A program made the position numbers and the translations under genes. A DNA stretch of 6,135 bases from JACPDH01 sp051305935. GTDB lineage: Bacteria; Acidobacteriota; Thermoanaerobaculia; Gp7-AA8. The stretch is from NCBI GenBank assembly GCA_051305935.1, contig JBPPMG010000118.1, forward strand, positions 1-6,135, read 5' to 3'. Under the pieces are notes generated by a model, which was not told where the DNA came from, did no database searches, and saw only the letters and a program-made list of their open reading frames with translations. Positions 1-5,549 of this stretch are shown here, one piece after another (within the stretch, counting starts at the first letter, position 1; every line of letters starts with the position of its first letter).

Positions 1-569
1 ATGCGCAGTACTCCGTCGCGGCAGCGCCACCTCCGCCGCCACCTCCTCCACCTCCTCCGAAGGCTGCGGCGAAGGTGGTTGAGGTCAAGCCGATCGAGGT
101 TCCGAAGGACGTCGCGGACATGGCGCCGACCGACACTCCCGAGCAGATTCCCGAAGTGCAGGCCAATGTGGGCGGCGGCTCGGAAGGCGGTGTCGAAGGT
201 GGTGTCGAGGGCGGCGTGGAGGGCGGTGTCCTCGGCGGTGTGATCGGCGGCATCGTCGATCAGCCGGTTCAGGACGCACCGATTCGCGTAGGCGGTGATG
301 TCAAGGCGCCGACGGTCATCAGCAGGGTAGAGCCCCAGTATCCGGAAGTCGCCCGCCGTGCGGGCGTGCAGGGAATCGTAATCGTCGAGGCCATCATCGA
401 CCGCAACGGCAACGTGCGCGACGTGAAGGTTCTCAAGCCGCTACCGTTCGGCCTCGATCAGGCCGCGGTCGATGCGGTCCGTCGCTGGAAGTTCAAGCCC
501 GGAACCCTCAACGGCCAGGCGGTCGACGTCATCTTCAATCTCACCGTCAACTTCAAGATCTCCAGGTAG
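1..569 (+). CDS. tonB: TonB family energy transducer, 5'-truncated by window edge
   Basis: This is the C-terminal 188 codons of a TonB protein, read from base 3; the true start and the N-terminal membrane anchor lie upstream of the window. TonB spans the periplasm and passes energy from ExbB/ExbD to outer-membrane receptors. Visible in order, numbered from the first complete codon: an 11-proline run (residues 9-19), a charged Lys/Glu/Pro segment, a Gly-Gly-Val repeat linker (about 57-84), and a TonB C-terminal domain (about 105-188). That domain has the hallmark EPQYP motif (Tyr113-Pro114), the AVDAVRRWKFKPG helix-strand motif (Trp162) and a hydrophobic last strand ending at the TAG stop. The proline run and C-terminal domain are classic for the family. 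A GTG at 75 could pass for a start, but the coding character continues upstream through the proline run, so I treat the gene as partial. The exbB-exbD genes that follow support the call. Confidence 0.93.
   Translation, partial: AQYSVAAAPPPPPPPPPPPKAAAKVVEVKPIEVPKDVADMAPTDTPEQIPEVQANVGGGSEGGVEGGVEGGVEGGVLGGVIGGIVDQPVQDAPIRVGGDVKAPTVISRVEPQYPEVARRAGVQGIVIVEAIIDRNGNVRDVKVLKPLPFGLDQAAVDAVRRWKFKPGTLNGQAVDVIFNLTVNFKISR
183..254 (+). repeat. 12-bp tandem repeat coding for Gly-Gly-Val units in TonB linker
   Basis: Six consecutive 12-base units encode EGGV four times, then LGGV and IGGI. The units differ mainly at third codon positions (ggc/ggt, gaa/gag, gtc/gtg), so the protein repeat is better conserved than the DNA. 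It lies between the proline/charged spacer and the TonB C-terminal domain and probably forms a flexible periplasmic linker. Each unit is a multiple of three bases, so gain or loss of copies would keep the frame. Confidence 0.85.
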
Positions 570-586
570 AAAAATAAACATACGAG

Positions 587-610
587 GCCGCCGGCTCGCG
601 AACCGGTGGC
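587..610 (+). other. Intercistronic hairpin between tonB and exbB
   Basis: An 8-bp stem (587-594 with 603-610, one G:T wobble) encloses an 8-base loop. It lies in the 63-base gap after the tonB stop and just upstream of the exbB Shine-Dalgarno sequence (GAGGAGG at 616-622). No T-run follows, so it is not a classical intrinsic terminator. It could stabilise or process the message, or set the ratio of TonB to ExbB; this is inference. The gap otherwise holds an A-rich stretch (570-580) and no recognisable promoter. Confidence 0.4.
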
Positions 611-632
611 GCTCAGAGGAGGACACTGAATC

Positions 633-1319
633 ATGGAATTGAATTTCGCAGCAATCTGGTCACAGTCCACGGTCATCGGCCGAGGCGTCTTCGTCCTTAT
701 GGCCATCATGTCCGTCTACTCGCTGTGGGTCATCGTCGAGCGCTTCATTGTCTTCTCCCAGGCGAAGAACCAGTCGCTCAAGTTGATCGGCAGCCTCTCG
801 AACATCCTGACGCGCAGCGCGTACCAGGAAGCGATCGACGTCACGAAGAAGTACAAGAACAGCCATCTGGCGAAGGTCATCGCTGCAGGGCTGCTCGAGT
901 TCGAGGCCGGACGGCGTGACAAGCGCAACCATAACGTCGACACGATCGTCGAGGCGGCGCGCCAGGGCATGGACCGCACCGCGATGATCACCGTCGCCGA
1001 GTTGAAGGAGAACCTTGGCGTTCTGGCGACCATCGGCGCGACCGCGCCGTTCGTCGGCCTCTTCGGAACGGTCCTCGGAATCATCGCCGCCTTCGAAGGC
1101 ATGGCGAAGTCGGGCGGCGGTATCGCGTCGGTTTCGGCCGGTATTGCAGAAGCACTCGTGGCAACCGCCGGCGGTCTCGGCGTCGCGATCCCCGCGGTCT
1201 GGGCGTACAACTACTACCAGAACCGCGTCGACCGCTTCACGGTCGAGATGTCGAACTCCGGCTCCGAGATGTCGATTTACTTCATGAAGGAAGCCGAGAG
1301 CAATGAGTTCAAAGCGTAA
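633..1319 (+). CDS. exbB: ExbB/TolQ/MotA-type proton channel protein
   Basis: A 228-residue inner-membrane protein that forms the pentameric proton channel around ExbD and energises TonB. An N-terminal membrane helix (about 14-36) is followed by a cytoplasmic region (about 40-125) rich in charged residues. Two further helices come next: one with the signature TIGATAPFVGLFGTVLG (133-149) and one with IAEALVATAGGLGVAIPA (about 170-188). Thr146 and Thr178 fall where E. coli ExbB has its pore threonines (Thr148 and Thr181). The length is typical for ExbB. The ATG is preceded by a strong ribosome site, GAGGAGG, ending 10 bases upstream, which fixes the start. The last 17 bases overlap the start of the first exbD, so translation is probably coupled. 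TolQ is the main alternative, but the adjacent TonB and the absence of TolA, TolB or Pal favour ExbB. Confidence 0.96.
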   Translation: MELNFAAIWSQSTVIGRGVFVLMAIMSVYSLWVIVERFIVFSQAKNQSLKLIGSLSNILTRSAYQEAIDVTKKYKNSHLAKVIAAGLLEFEAGRRDKRNHNVDTIVEAARQGMDRTAMITVAELKENLGVLATIGATAPFVGLFGTVLGIIAAFEGMAKSGGGIASVSAGIAEALVATAGGLGVAIPAVWAYNYYQNRVDRFTVEMSNSGSEMSIYFMKEAESNEFKA

Positions 1320-1755
1320 GTGGCACAGCTCGGTCAATAAACTGGCCGCAGCCCCGCTGGCTTCAGACATCAACGTCACCCCGCTGGTGGACGTCTGTCT
1401 CGTGCTTCTCATCATCTTCATGGTCGTCACTCCCATGCTGCAGAAGGGTGTTCCGGTCAATCTCCCCACCACGGAGAACCCGGAGCAGACGCCCGATACG
1501 GAGAAGCAGCTGCAGATTTCCGTCAAGGCTGACAACTCGGTCTACGTGGGGCCGCTGGTCATCCGCAAAGAAGAGGTAAAGACGGCGCTCGAGGACATCT
1601 ACTCGCGCACCCCGGACCGCGAGATCGCGGTCAAGGGAGACCGTCTGGTCAAGTACGGCGAGATCATGGACGTGCTCAGGGCGTGCCGCGACATCGGATT
1701 CAACAATGTCGGCCTGATCACGCAGCCGAAGAAGGCTGCCGGCGCCGAGGGTTAA
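1303..1755 (+). CDS. exbD: ExbD/TolR family protein, copy 1 (canonical-looking)
   Basis: A 150-residue single-pass membrane protein, the proton-carrying partner of ExbB. A short basic cytoplasmic start (MSSKRKW...) is followed by the family signature INVTPLVDVCLVLLIIFMV (residues 23-41). This holds the essential membrane aspartate at Asp30, equivalent to Asp25 of E. coli ExbD. A periplasmic domain follows. Just outside the membrane is VPVNLP (50-55), matching the NLP motif of E. coli ExbD, and later SVKADNS, also shared with the E. coli protein. The C-terminal half has the usual KYGEIMDVLRACRDIGFNNVGLIT pattern (split here as KYGEIMDVLRAC, then RDIGFNNVGLIT). The start lies 17 bases inside exbB, with purine-rich GAAGGAAG upstream, consistent with translational coupling. 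A second ExbD follows after 4 bases. The TolR alternative is less likely given TonB upstream. Confidence 0.95.
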   Translation: MSSKRKWHSSVNKLAAAPLASDINVTPLVDVCLVLLIIFMVVTPMLQKGVPVNLPTTENPEQTPDTEKQLQISVKADNSVYVGPLVIRKEEVKTALEDIYSRTPDREIAVKGDRLVKYGEIMDVLRACRDIGFNNVGLITQPKKAAGAEG

Positions 1756-1759
1756 TGTC

Positions 1760-2170
1760 ATGCAAGTAGGCGGTTCAGGAAATCTTCAATCGAACATCAA
1801 CGTCACGCCGTTGGTTGACGTCTGCCTCGTCCTGCTGATCATTTTCATGGTCATCACGCCGGTCATCCAGATGGGCTATCTCGTGAAGGTACCCCCCAAG
1901 GCGCCTCCCGGAACGCCTTTCGAGATGACTTCGGATCAGATCATTCTCCGCCTGACTGCCGATGAGCGCATCTTCATCAACAAGGAAGAAGTCAGTCGCG
2001 ACCAGTTCCCGAACCGGATTCGCGAAATCCTGAGGGGGAACACCAGCAAGATGGTGTTCTTCGCGGGAGAGCGTGACGTCGAGTACGACGCGACGATGAG
2101 CTTCCTTGACATGGCACGGAACGCAGGCTGCGGCAATATCGGAATCATCGTCGAGGAAATCGCTCGCTAA
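1760..2170 (+). CDS. exbD: ExbD/TolR family protein, copy 2 (divergent periplasmic domain)
   Basis: A 136-residue paralogue of the preceding ExbD. The cytoplasmic tail is only 12 residues, then the same 19-residue signature INVTPLVDVCLVLLIIFMV (13-31) with membrane Asp20. The periplasmic part differs strongly: VKVPPKAPP (42-50) takes the place of the NLP motif, and the domain continues LRLTADERIFINKEEVSRD... and ends GNIGIIVEEIAR. The overall fold pattern (strand, helix 'DATMSFLDMARNAGC', final strand) is kept, so it is probably functional. It starts 4 bases after the copy 1 stop; an ATG at 1755 overlapping that stop is out of frame and terminates within five codons. GAGGG at 1747-1751 is a plausible ribosome site. 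It is the last gene before the terminator. ExbD acts as a dimer inside ExbB, so a mixed ExbD1/ExbD2 dimer is possible (inference). Confidence 0.94.
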   Translation: MQVGGSGNLQSNINVTPLVDVCLVLLIIFMVITPVIQMGYLVKVPPKAPPGTPFEMTSDQIILRLTADERIFINKEEVSRDQFPNRIREILRGNTSKMVFFAGERDVEYDATMSFLDMARNAGCGNIGIIVEEIAR

Positions 2171-2194
2171 ACCTCCATCTGAGCCGTTTTCGCG

Positions 2195-2231
2195 AAGGAG
2201 CACAGGCCGCATGCCTGTGCTCCTTTTTTTT
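2195..2231 (+). terminator. Strong Rho-independent terminator of the exb operon
   Basis: A perfect 13-bp stem (2195-2207 with 2213-2225) closes a 5-base loop. An eight-T run (2224-2231) overlaps the last stem pairs and follows the stem. It lies 25 bases after the exbD copy 2 stop. The opposite strand has no T-run after the stem, so it should act on plus-strand transcription only. It separates the exb operon from the protease gene that begins 18 bases later. Confidence 0.93.
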
Positions 2232-2248
2232 CGAATGACCACTCGCGC

Positions 2249-3181
2249 ATGAGCAGAATGAGAACACTGGCGATCGAGGTGATCGCCCCCGTCCTCACGT
2301 TCATCTTCCTCTACATCGGGGGGAGCCTCGCGATCGCGGTTCTCATCGATCCCCTGGTCGGCCACGACCGCATGCTGCGCGCCGCGTGGGCAGCTCTCGG
2401 AGGCGCCGCGCTGGCCAATCTGGTCTGCGTCGCCCTCTTCGACCGATTCCGACTGCACCTGGGCATCCTCGAGCCTCCGTGGGCGCTCCTGGGTGGATTG
2501 TTGAAGGGAACACTCGTCGCCGTGGCGCTCCTCGTCTCGGCCAACTCGCTGATCCTCGCGACGACCGAGTTCCGGCACGTCGAGGGAAGCGGGATCGACT
2601 GGTTCCAGGTGCTGGCGATGTTCGTCCCCGCCGCGATCCACGAGGAGCTCGTCTTTCGCGGCTATCTGCTTCAGAAGCCCGCGAAACTGAACCTCATCGC
2701 TTCCGTGGGGCTGACCTCCCTGCTCTTCGCTCTCGTCCACGGGGGGAACCCGAGCGTTGGGAAGCTTGCGGTGGTGAACATCTTCCTCGCCGGGATCCTG
2801 CTAGCGCTCGCATGGGTCTGGCGGCGGAACCTGTGGATTCCCATCGGTATCCACATCGCGTGGAACGTCTTCAGCGGCCCGGTGCTCGGACACGAGGTGA
2901 GCGGCCTCGTCCTTCCGGTGACGATCATGAAGACCGTCGACCCCGGCCCGGATTTACTGACCGGCGGAGCCTTCGGCATCGAGGCGAGCATCTTCATGAC
3001 GCTCGCCGAGTTAGGCGCGATCGCTTTCGTCGGGTGGAGAATCCACGTGAGGGGAGCGCTCCCCTCGAACGAGCCCGCGACGGCTGAGCCCTGGGCCGTG
3101 GCGGGTGATACTGACACTGTCCCGGCGGCAGTTCCGGTCGGCGACACTCCAACCCCACATTCGAAAGAAACGGAGAACTGA
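2249..3181 (+). CDS. CPBP family intramembrane metalloprotease (CAAX protease/Abi type)
   Basis: A 310-residue polytopic inner-membrane protein with about eight hydrophobic segments. All three motifs of the CPBP (CAAX proteases and bacteriocin-processing enzymes) family are present: EExxxR as Glu132-Glu133...Arg137 (EELVFRG), FxxxH as Phe160...His164 (FALVH), and HxxxN as His202...Asn206 (HIAWN). In the family the glutamate and histidines form the metal-dependent active site in the membrane. The last 45 or so residues are a hydrophilic Pro/Ala/Thr/Asp-rich tail of low complexity. The substrate cannot be read from sequence; members range from prenyl-protein processing to bacteriocin immunity. 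The ATG at 2249 has no convincing ribosome site; an in-frame ATG at 2258 (Met4) is an equal candidate. It starts 18 bases after the exb terminator, so its promoter is unclear. Its TGA abuts the thiolase ATG directly. Confidence 0.9.
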   Translation: MSRMRTLAIEVIAPVLTFIFLYIGGSLAIAVLIDPLVGHDRMLRAAWAALGGAALANLVCVALFDRFRLHLGILEPPWALLGGLLKGTLVAVALLVSANSLILATTEFRHVEGSGIDWFQVLAMFVPAAIHEELVFRGYLLQKPAKLNLIASVGLTSLLFALVHGGNPSVGKLAVVNIFLAGILLALAWVWRRNLWIPIGIHIAWNVFSGPVLGHEVSGLVLPVTIMKTVDPGPDLLTGGAFGIEASIFMTLAELGAIAFVGWRIHVRGALPSNEPATAEPWAVAGDTDTVPAAVPVGDTPTPHSKETEN

Positions 3182-4360
3182 ATGAAGGACATCGTGATTC
3201 TAGAGGGCGCGCGCACGCCGATGGCGGAGTACAACGGGCACTTCTCGGACATCAGCGCGATCGATCTCGCGTCGCTTGCCGCGAAGGAAGCGATGAAACG
3301 CTCCGCCGTGGAGCCGGCGGAGATCGATCACGTCATCGTCGGCAACGCGCTCCAGACGTCGGCAGACGCCATCTACGGAGCGCGCCACGTGGGCCTCAAG
3401 GCCGGCGTTCCTATCCCGGTGCCGGCGCTCACGGTGAACCGCCTGTGCGGCTCGGGCATCCAGTCGATCATCAGCGGCGCGGAGCAGATCATTCTCGGAG
3501 AGGCGAAGACGATTCTCGCGGGCGGCATGGAAAACATGTCCCAGGCGCCCTTCGTGCTCCGCGGAGCCCGAAAGGGCTTTCGCCTCGGGGGAGGACAGCT
3601 CGAAGACTCGTTGATGGCGTCGCTGTTCGACAGCTACACGGGTTTCTACATGGCGCAGACCTCCGACAATCTTGCGAACAAGTACGGCATCACGCGGGAG
3701 CATCAGGACGAGTTCGCGTTGTCGAGCCAGAAGAAGGCGGCCGAGGCCTGGTCGAGCGGCCGTCTCGCCGAGGAAGTGTTCCCGGTGGCGGTGGGCCGTA
3801 AGGGCGAACTCTTCTCTCAGGACGACCACATGAAGCCCGACACGACGATGGAAGGGCTCGCAAAGCTCAAGCCGGCGTTCGGAAAGGACGGCTTCGTCAC
3901 GGCGGGGAACGCGAGCGGAATCGTCGATGGCGGAGCGATGGTCATCGTAACCGGTGGGGACGAGGCGCGGGCGGCCAACCGGAAGCCGCTCGGACGGATC
4001 GTCTCGTGGGGCATCAGTGGCTGCGACCCGTCGATGATGGGAATCGGCCCGGTGCCCGCGACGAAATCGGCGCTCGATCGCGCGGGAATGAAGCTCGAAC
4101 AGATGGACCTCATCGAGATCAACGAGGCGTTCGCGGGACAGATCCTCGCCGTGGCGAAAGAGCTCGAGCTCGACATGGCGAAGCTCAACGTAAACGGCGG
4201 CGCCATCGCGCTCGGACATCCGCTCGGTGCGAGCGGCACACGGCTCGTCATCACCCTGCTTTACGAGCTGCGCCGCCGCAAGGGACGCTACGGCCTGGCT
4301 TCGGCGTGCATCGGCGGTGGCCAGGGAATCGCAATGATCGTGGAGAACACGGCGGCGTAA
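3182..4360 (+). CDS. Acetyl-CoA C-acyltransferase (thiolase)
   Basis: A complete 392-residue thiolase, the usual length for the family. It condenses two acetyl-CoA to acetoacetyl-CoA or runs the reverse, thiolytic reaction. All catalytic elements are visible: nucleophile Cys89 in NRLCGSGIQS, Asn314 in NEAFAGQ, His346 in GGAIALGHPLGASGTR, and the second active-site Cys376 in CIGGGQGIA. The spacing of these residues follows that of the Zoogloea acetoacetyl-CoA thiolase. GGMENMS and the LASLAAKEA-type N-terminal helix are also typical. Sequence alone does not settle whether it serves biosynthesis (polyhydroxybutyrate or isoprenoid precursors) or fatty-acid breakdown; no partner beta-oxidation or reductase gene lies in the window. 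The start directly follows the protease stop (TGA then ATG), with CGGAGA at 3171-3176 as ribosome site, so the two are probably cotranscribed. It converges on the dehydrogenase downstream. Confidence 0.96.
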   Translation: MKDIVILEGARTPMAEYNGHFSDISAIDLASLAAKEAMKRSAVEPAEIDHVIVGNALQTSADAIYGARHVGLKAGVPIPVPALTVNRLCGSGIQSIISGAEQIILGEAKTILAGGMENMSQAPFVLRGARKGFRLGGGQLEDSLMASLFDSYTGFYMAQTSDNLANKYGITREHQDEFALSSQKKAAEAWSSGRLAEEVFPVAVGRKGELFSQDDHMKPDTTMEGLAKLKPAFGKDGFVTAGNASGIVDGGAMVIVTGGDEARAANRKPLGRIVSWGISGCDPSMMGIGPVPATKSALDRAGMKLEQMDLIEINEAFAGQILAVAKELELDMAKLNVNGGAIALGHPLGASGTRLVITLLYELRRRKGRYGLASACIGGGQGIAMIVENTAA

Positions 4361-4366
4361 GGCGCA

Positions 4367-4395
4367 ACGCTGCCGCGGCGACGTCGCGGCAGCGT
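4367..4395. repeat. GC-rich perfect inverted repeat after thiolase
   Basis: Two 11-base arms (4367-4377 and 4385-4395) are exact reverse complements around a 7-base spacer; the centre contains the self-complementary GCGACGTCGC. It starts 6 bases after the thiolase stop. No T-run follows on either strand, so it would act as a transcript 3'-end stabiliser or weak or Rho-assisted stop for the thiolase message rather than a classical terminator. Confidence 0.6.
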
Positions 4396-4436
4396 CGCGA
4401 GTTGAGAATGAAGCAATTCTTCATTCTCAATTCGCG
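4396..4436. repeat. Long near-perfect inverted repeat between convergent genes
   Basis: Arms 4396-4413 and 4419-4436 pair over 18 bp with a single G:T wobble; the inner 12 bp are perfect, and the loop is CAATT. The arm centre (TTGAGAATGAAG) is AT-rich and stands out from the surrounding GC-rich sequence. It begins directly after the first inverted repeat and ends 10 bases before the dehydrogenase stop. It can fold from either strand, so a bidirectional transcript-end role is plausible. It may also be a dispersed palindromic intergenic element. Neither flank carries a T-run. Confidence 0.6.
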
Positions 4437-4446
4437 CGAAGCGCGC

Positions 4447-5397
4447 CTAGTACCCGCGCGCGGGATCGACGATGTTCCGGAGCGCTTCGTTTCGCGCAAA
4501 CCGCCGGAGGTTGTCGAGGAACAGGGCCATCTGACGGGCGTGCACCTGCTCGCTTCGCCACGTCGTGTGCGGCAGTACGCGAACGCTCTCCATCGCCCAG
4601 AACGGGTGTTCGGGAGGCAGCGGCTCACGTTCGAAGACATCGAGAATCGCGCCGGCGATCCGCCGGTCCTTCAGCGCGTCGAGCATCGCGCCCTCGTCGA
4701 CGATCTCGCCCCGCGCCACGTTCACGATCCACGCGCTTGACGGCAGCGCCGCGAGCACCGCGGCCGACACAAGCCCGCGCGTCTCGGCGGTCAGCGGAGC
4801 GGCGACGATCAGCCAATCCGCCTCGCCGCACAGCGAACCGAGCGCCCCGACACTCGCGACTACGTCGAAGCTGTCGTCGGTGATGCCGCGCCGCGTCACG
4901 GCGGTGACCCTGACGCCCATCGCGCGCAGGCGCGACGCGATTTCGCGGGCGATGTGCCCGCCGCCGAGAATCAACGCGTGGCGCCCCGCGATCTCGTCTG
5001 AGCGAGTCACCTTCCAGATGCGCTCGCGTTGCTGGCGGTAGATCCTCGCAAGGCCTTTCGACTCGGCGAGGAGCATTGCGACGACCCACTCCGCGATCGA
5101 GGGGGCGTGCACGCCCGCCGAGTTCGTCAACGTGATCTCGGAGGCCCGAAACGATGAGGTGAGGATGTGGTCGACGCCTGCCGAGCCGGTGTGCACCCAG
5201 CGCAGCGCTGGGTGCTCGCGTACGATGCGGTCGCCATCCTCGGAGTTGAGCCACCACCGAAAGAGCGCCGCTGCGTCGCGGCTGGACGCCACGGGGACCG
5301 CATCCTGGTCGTAGCCGATCAGGGTAGCGCCGAACATGGCCGCGGAGTCGCGCAGCTCTTCGACGAAATGGAGCGGGACAAGGACTTCGAGCGTCAT
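4447..5397 (-). CDS. D-2-hydroxyacid dehydrogenase, glyoxylate/hydroxypyruvate reductase type
   Basis: A 316-residue cytoplasmic oxidoreductase that interconverts 2-keto acids and D-2-hydroxy acids with a nicotinamide cofactor. An N-terminal substrate domain contains HTGSAGVDHI (about 67-76) and NSAGVHAPSIAEWVVAMLLA. The Rossmann domain has G145-G-G147-H-I-A150 (ALILGGGHIARE). The catalytic triad is intact: Arg229 in NVARGEIVDEG, Glu258 in DVFEREPLPPEHPFW, His277 in LPHTTW. The residue after the second Rossmann strand is not acidic but TRR (Thr168-Arg169-Arg170), which suggests NADP(H) rather than NAD(H), as in GhrA-type reductases. Length and active-site spacing also resemble GhrA; substrate remains inferred. 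I chose the ATG at 5397 (MTLEVLVPLHF), where the family-like sequence begins. The frame stays open to a GTG at 5493, but those 32 extra residues look noncoding. No strong ribosome site is seen. It is convergent with the thiolase and divergent from the VTT gene. Confidence 0.92.
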   Translation of the reverse strand: MTLEVLVPLHFVEELRDSAAMFGATLIGYDQDAVPVASSRDAAALFRWWLNSEDGDRIVREHPALRWVHTGSAGVDHILTSSFRASEITLTNSAGVHAPSIAEWVVAMLLAESKGLARIYRQQRERIWKVTRSDEIAGRHALILGGGHIAREIASRLRAMGVRVTAVTRRGITDDSFDVVASVGALGSLCGEADWLIVAAPLTAETRGLVSAAVLAALPSSAWIVNVARGEIVDEGAMLDALKDRRIAGAILDVFEREPLPPEHPFWAMESVRVLPHTTWRSEQVHARQMALFLDNLRRFARNEALRNIVDPARGY

Positions 5398-5414
5398 ACC
5401 GGACAGAGTTCCAT

Positions 5415-5477
5415 CTGCGTGTCTCGAGTGTATCGTGATCGCGAGCGAGGGACTGCGTGTGGAGCCTCGAACACACG
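5415..5477. promoter_or_regulatory. Candidate operator motifs in divergent intergenic region
   Basis: Within the 152-base gap between the dehydrogenase and VTT genes, CTGCGTGT occurs twice as a direct repeat (5415-5422 and 5453-5460). The second copy also forms an inverted pair with CACACG (5456-5461 with 5472-5477, 10-base spacer). Repeated and inverted half-sites between divergent genes can mark a regulator site. The motifs are short and could be chance. I found no clear -35/-10 pair on either strand; TACACT on the minus strand is the nearest -10 match and lacks a -35 partner. Confidence 0.2.
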
Positions 5478-5549
5478 GCGGAATCTGCCCCACCAGGGTA
5501 GCGTTCCGTGAGAGTGCCGCGGAGGGTCCTGCTCCGCCGCCAAATCGAG

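Noticed and set aside
1..243. ATG-initiated frame of 80 codons at the left edge
   Set aside because: It is Arg/Ser-rich, out of frame with the TonB proline run and Gly-Gly-Val repeat, and stops inside tonB.
660..1535. Open minus-strand frame of 291 codons opposite exbB and exbD1
   Set aside because: It crosses two confident genes, has no recognisable domain, and its composition is that of an antisense shadow.
2106..2140. Perfect TTGACA (2106-2111) as a possible promoter for the protease gene
   Set aside because: No -10 box lies at 16-18 bases, the site is inside exbD copy 2, and any transcript would meet the strong terminator at 2195.
1775..2740. Open minus-strand frame of 321 codons opposite exbD2 and the protease
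   Set aside because: It spans the terminator and two well-supported plus-strand genes. Its translation is Asp/Glu/Arg-rich with no domain, as expected from the antisense of GC-rich coding DNA.
3200..4219. Open minus-strand frame of 339 codons opposite the thiolase
   Set aside because: It lies wholly inside a thiolase with all catalytic residues intact; the translation is Arg/His/Glu-rich and of low complexity.
4006..4740. Open plus-strand frame of 244 codons across the thiolase end, palindromes and dehydrogenase end
   Set aside because: It is out of frame with the thiolase, runs through both inverted repeats and is antisense to the dehydrogenase; its translation is Arg-rich with no domain.
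5398..5493. N-terminal extension of the dehydrogenase to the GTG at 5493
   Set aside because: The 32 extra residues do not resemble the family and contain no targeting signal. The first family-like beta strand begins right after the ATG at 5397.
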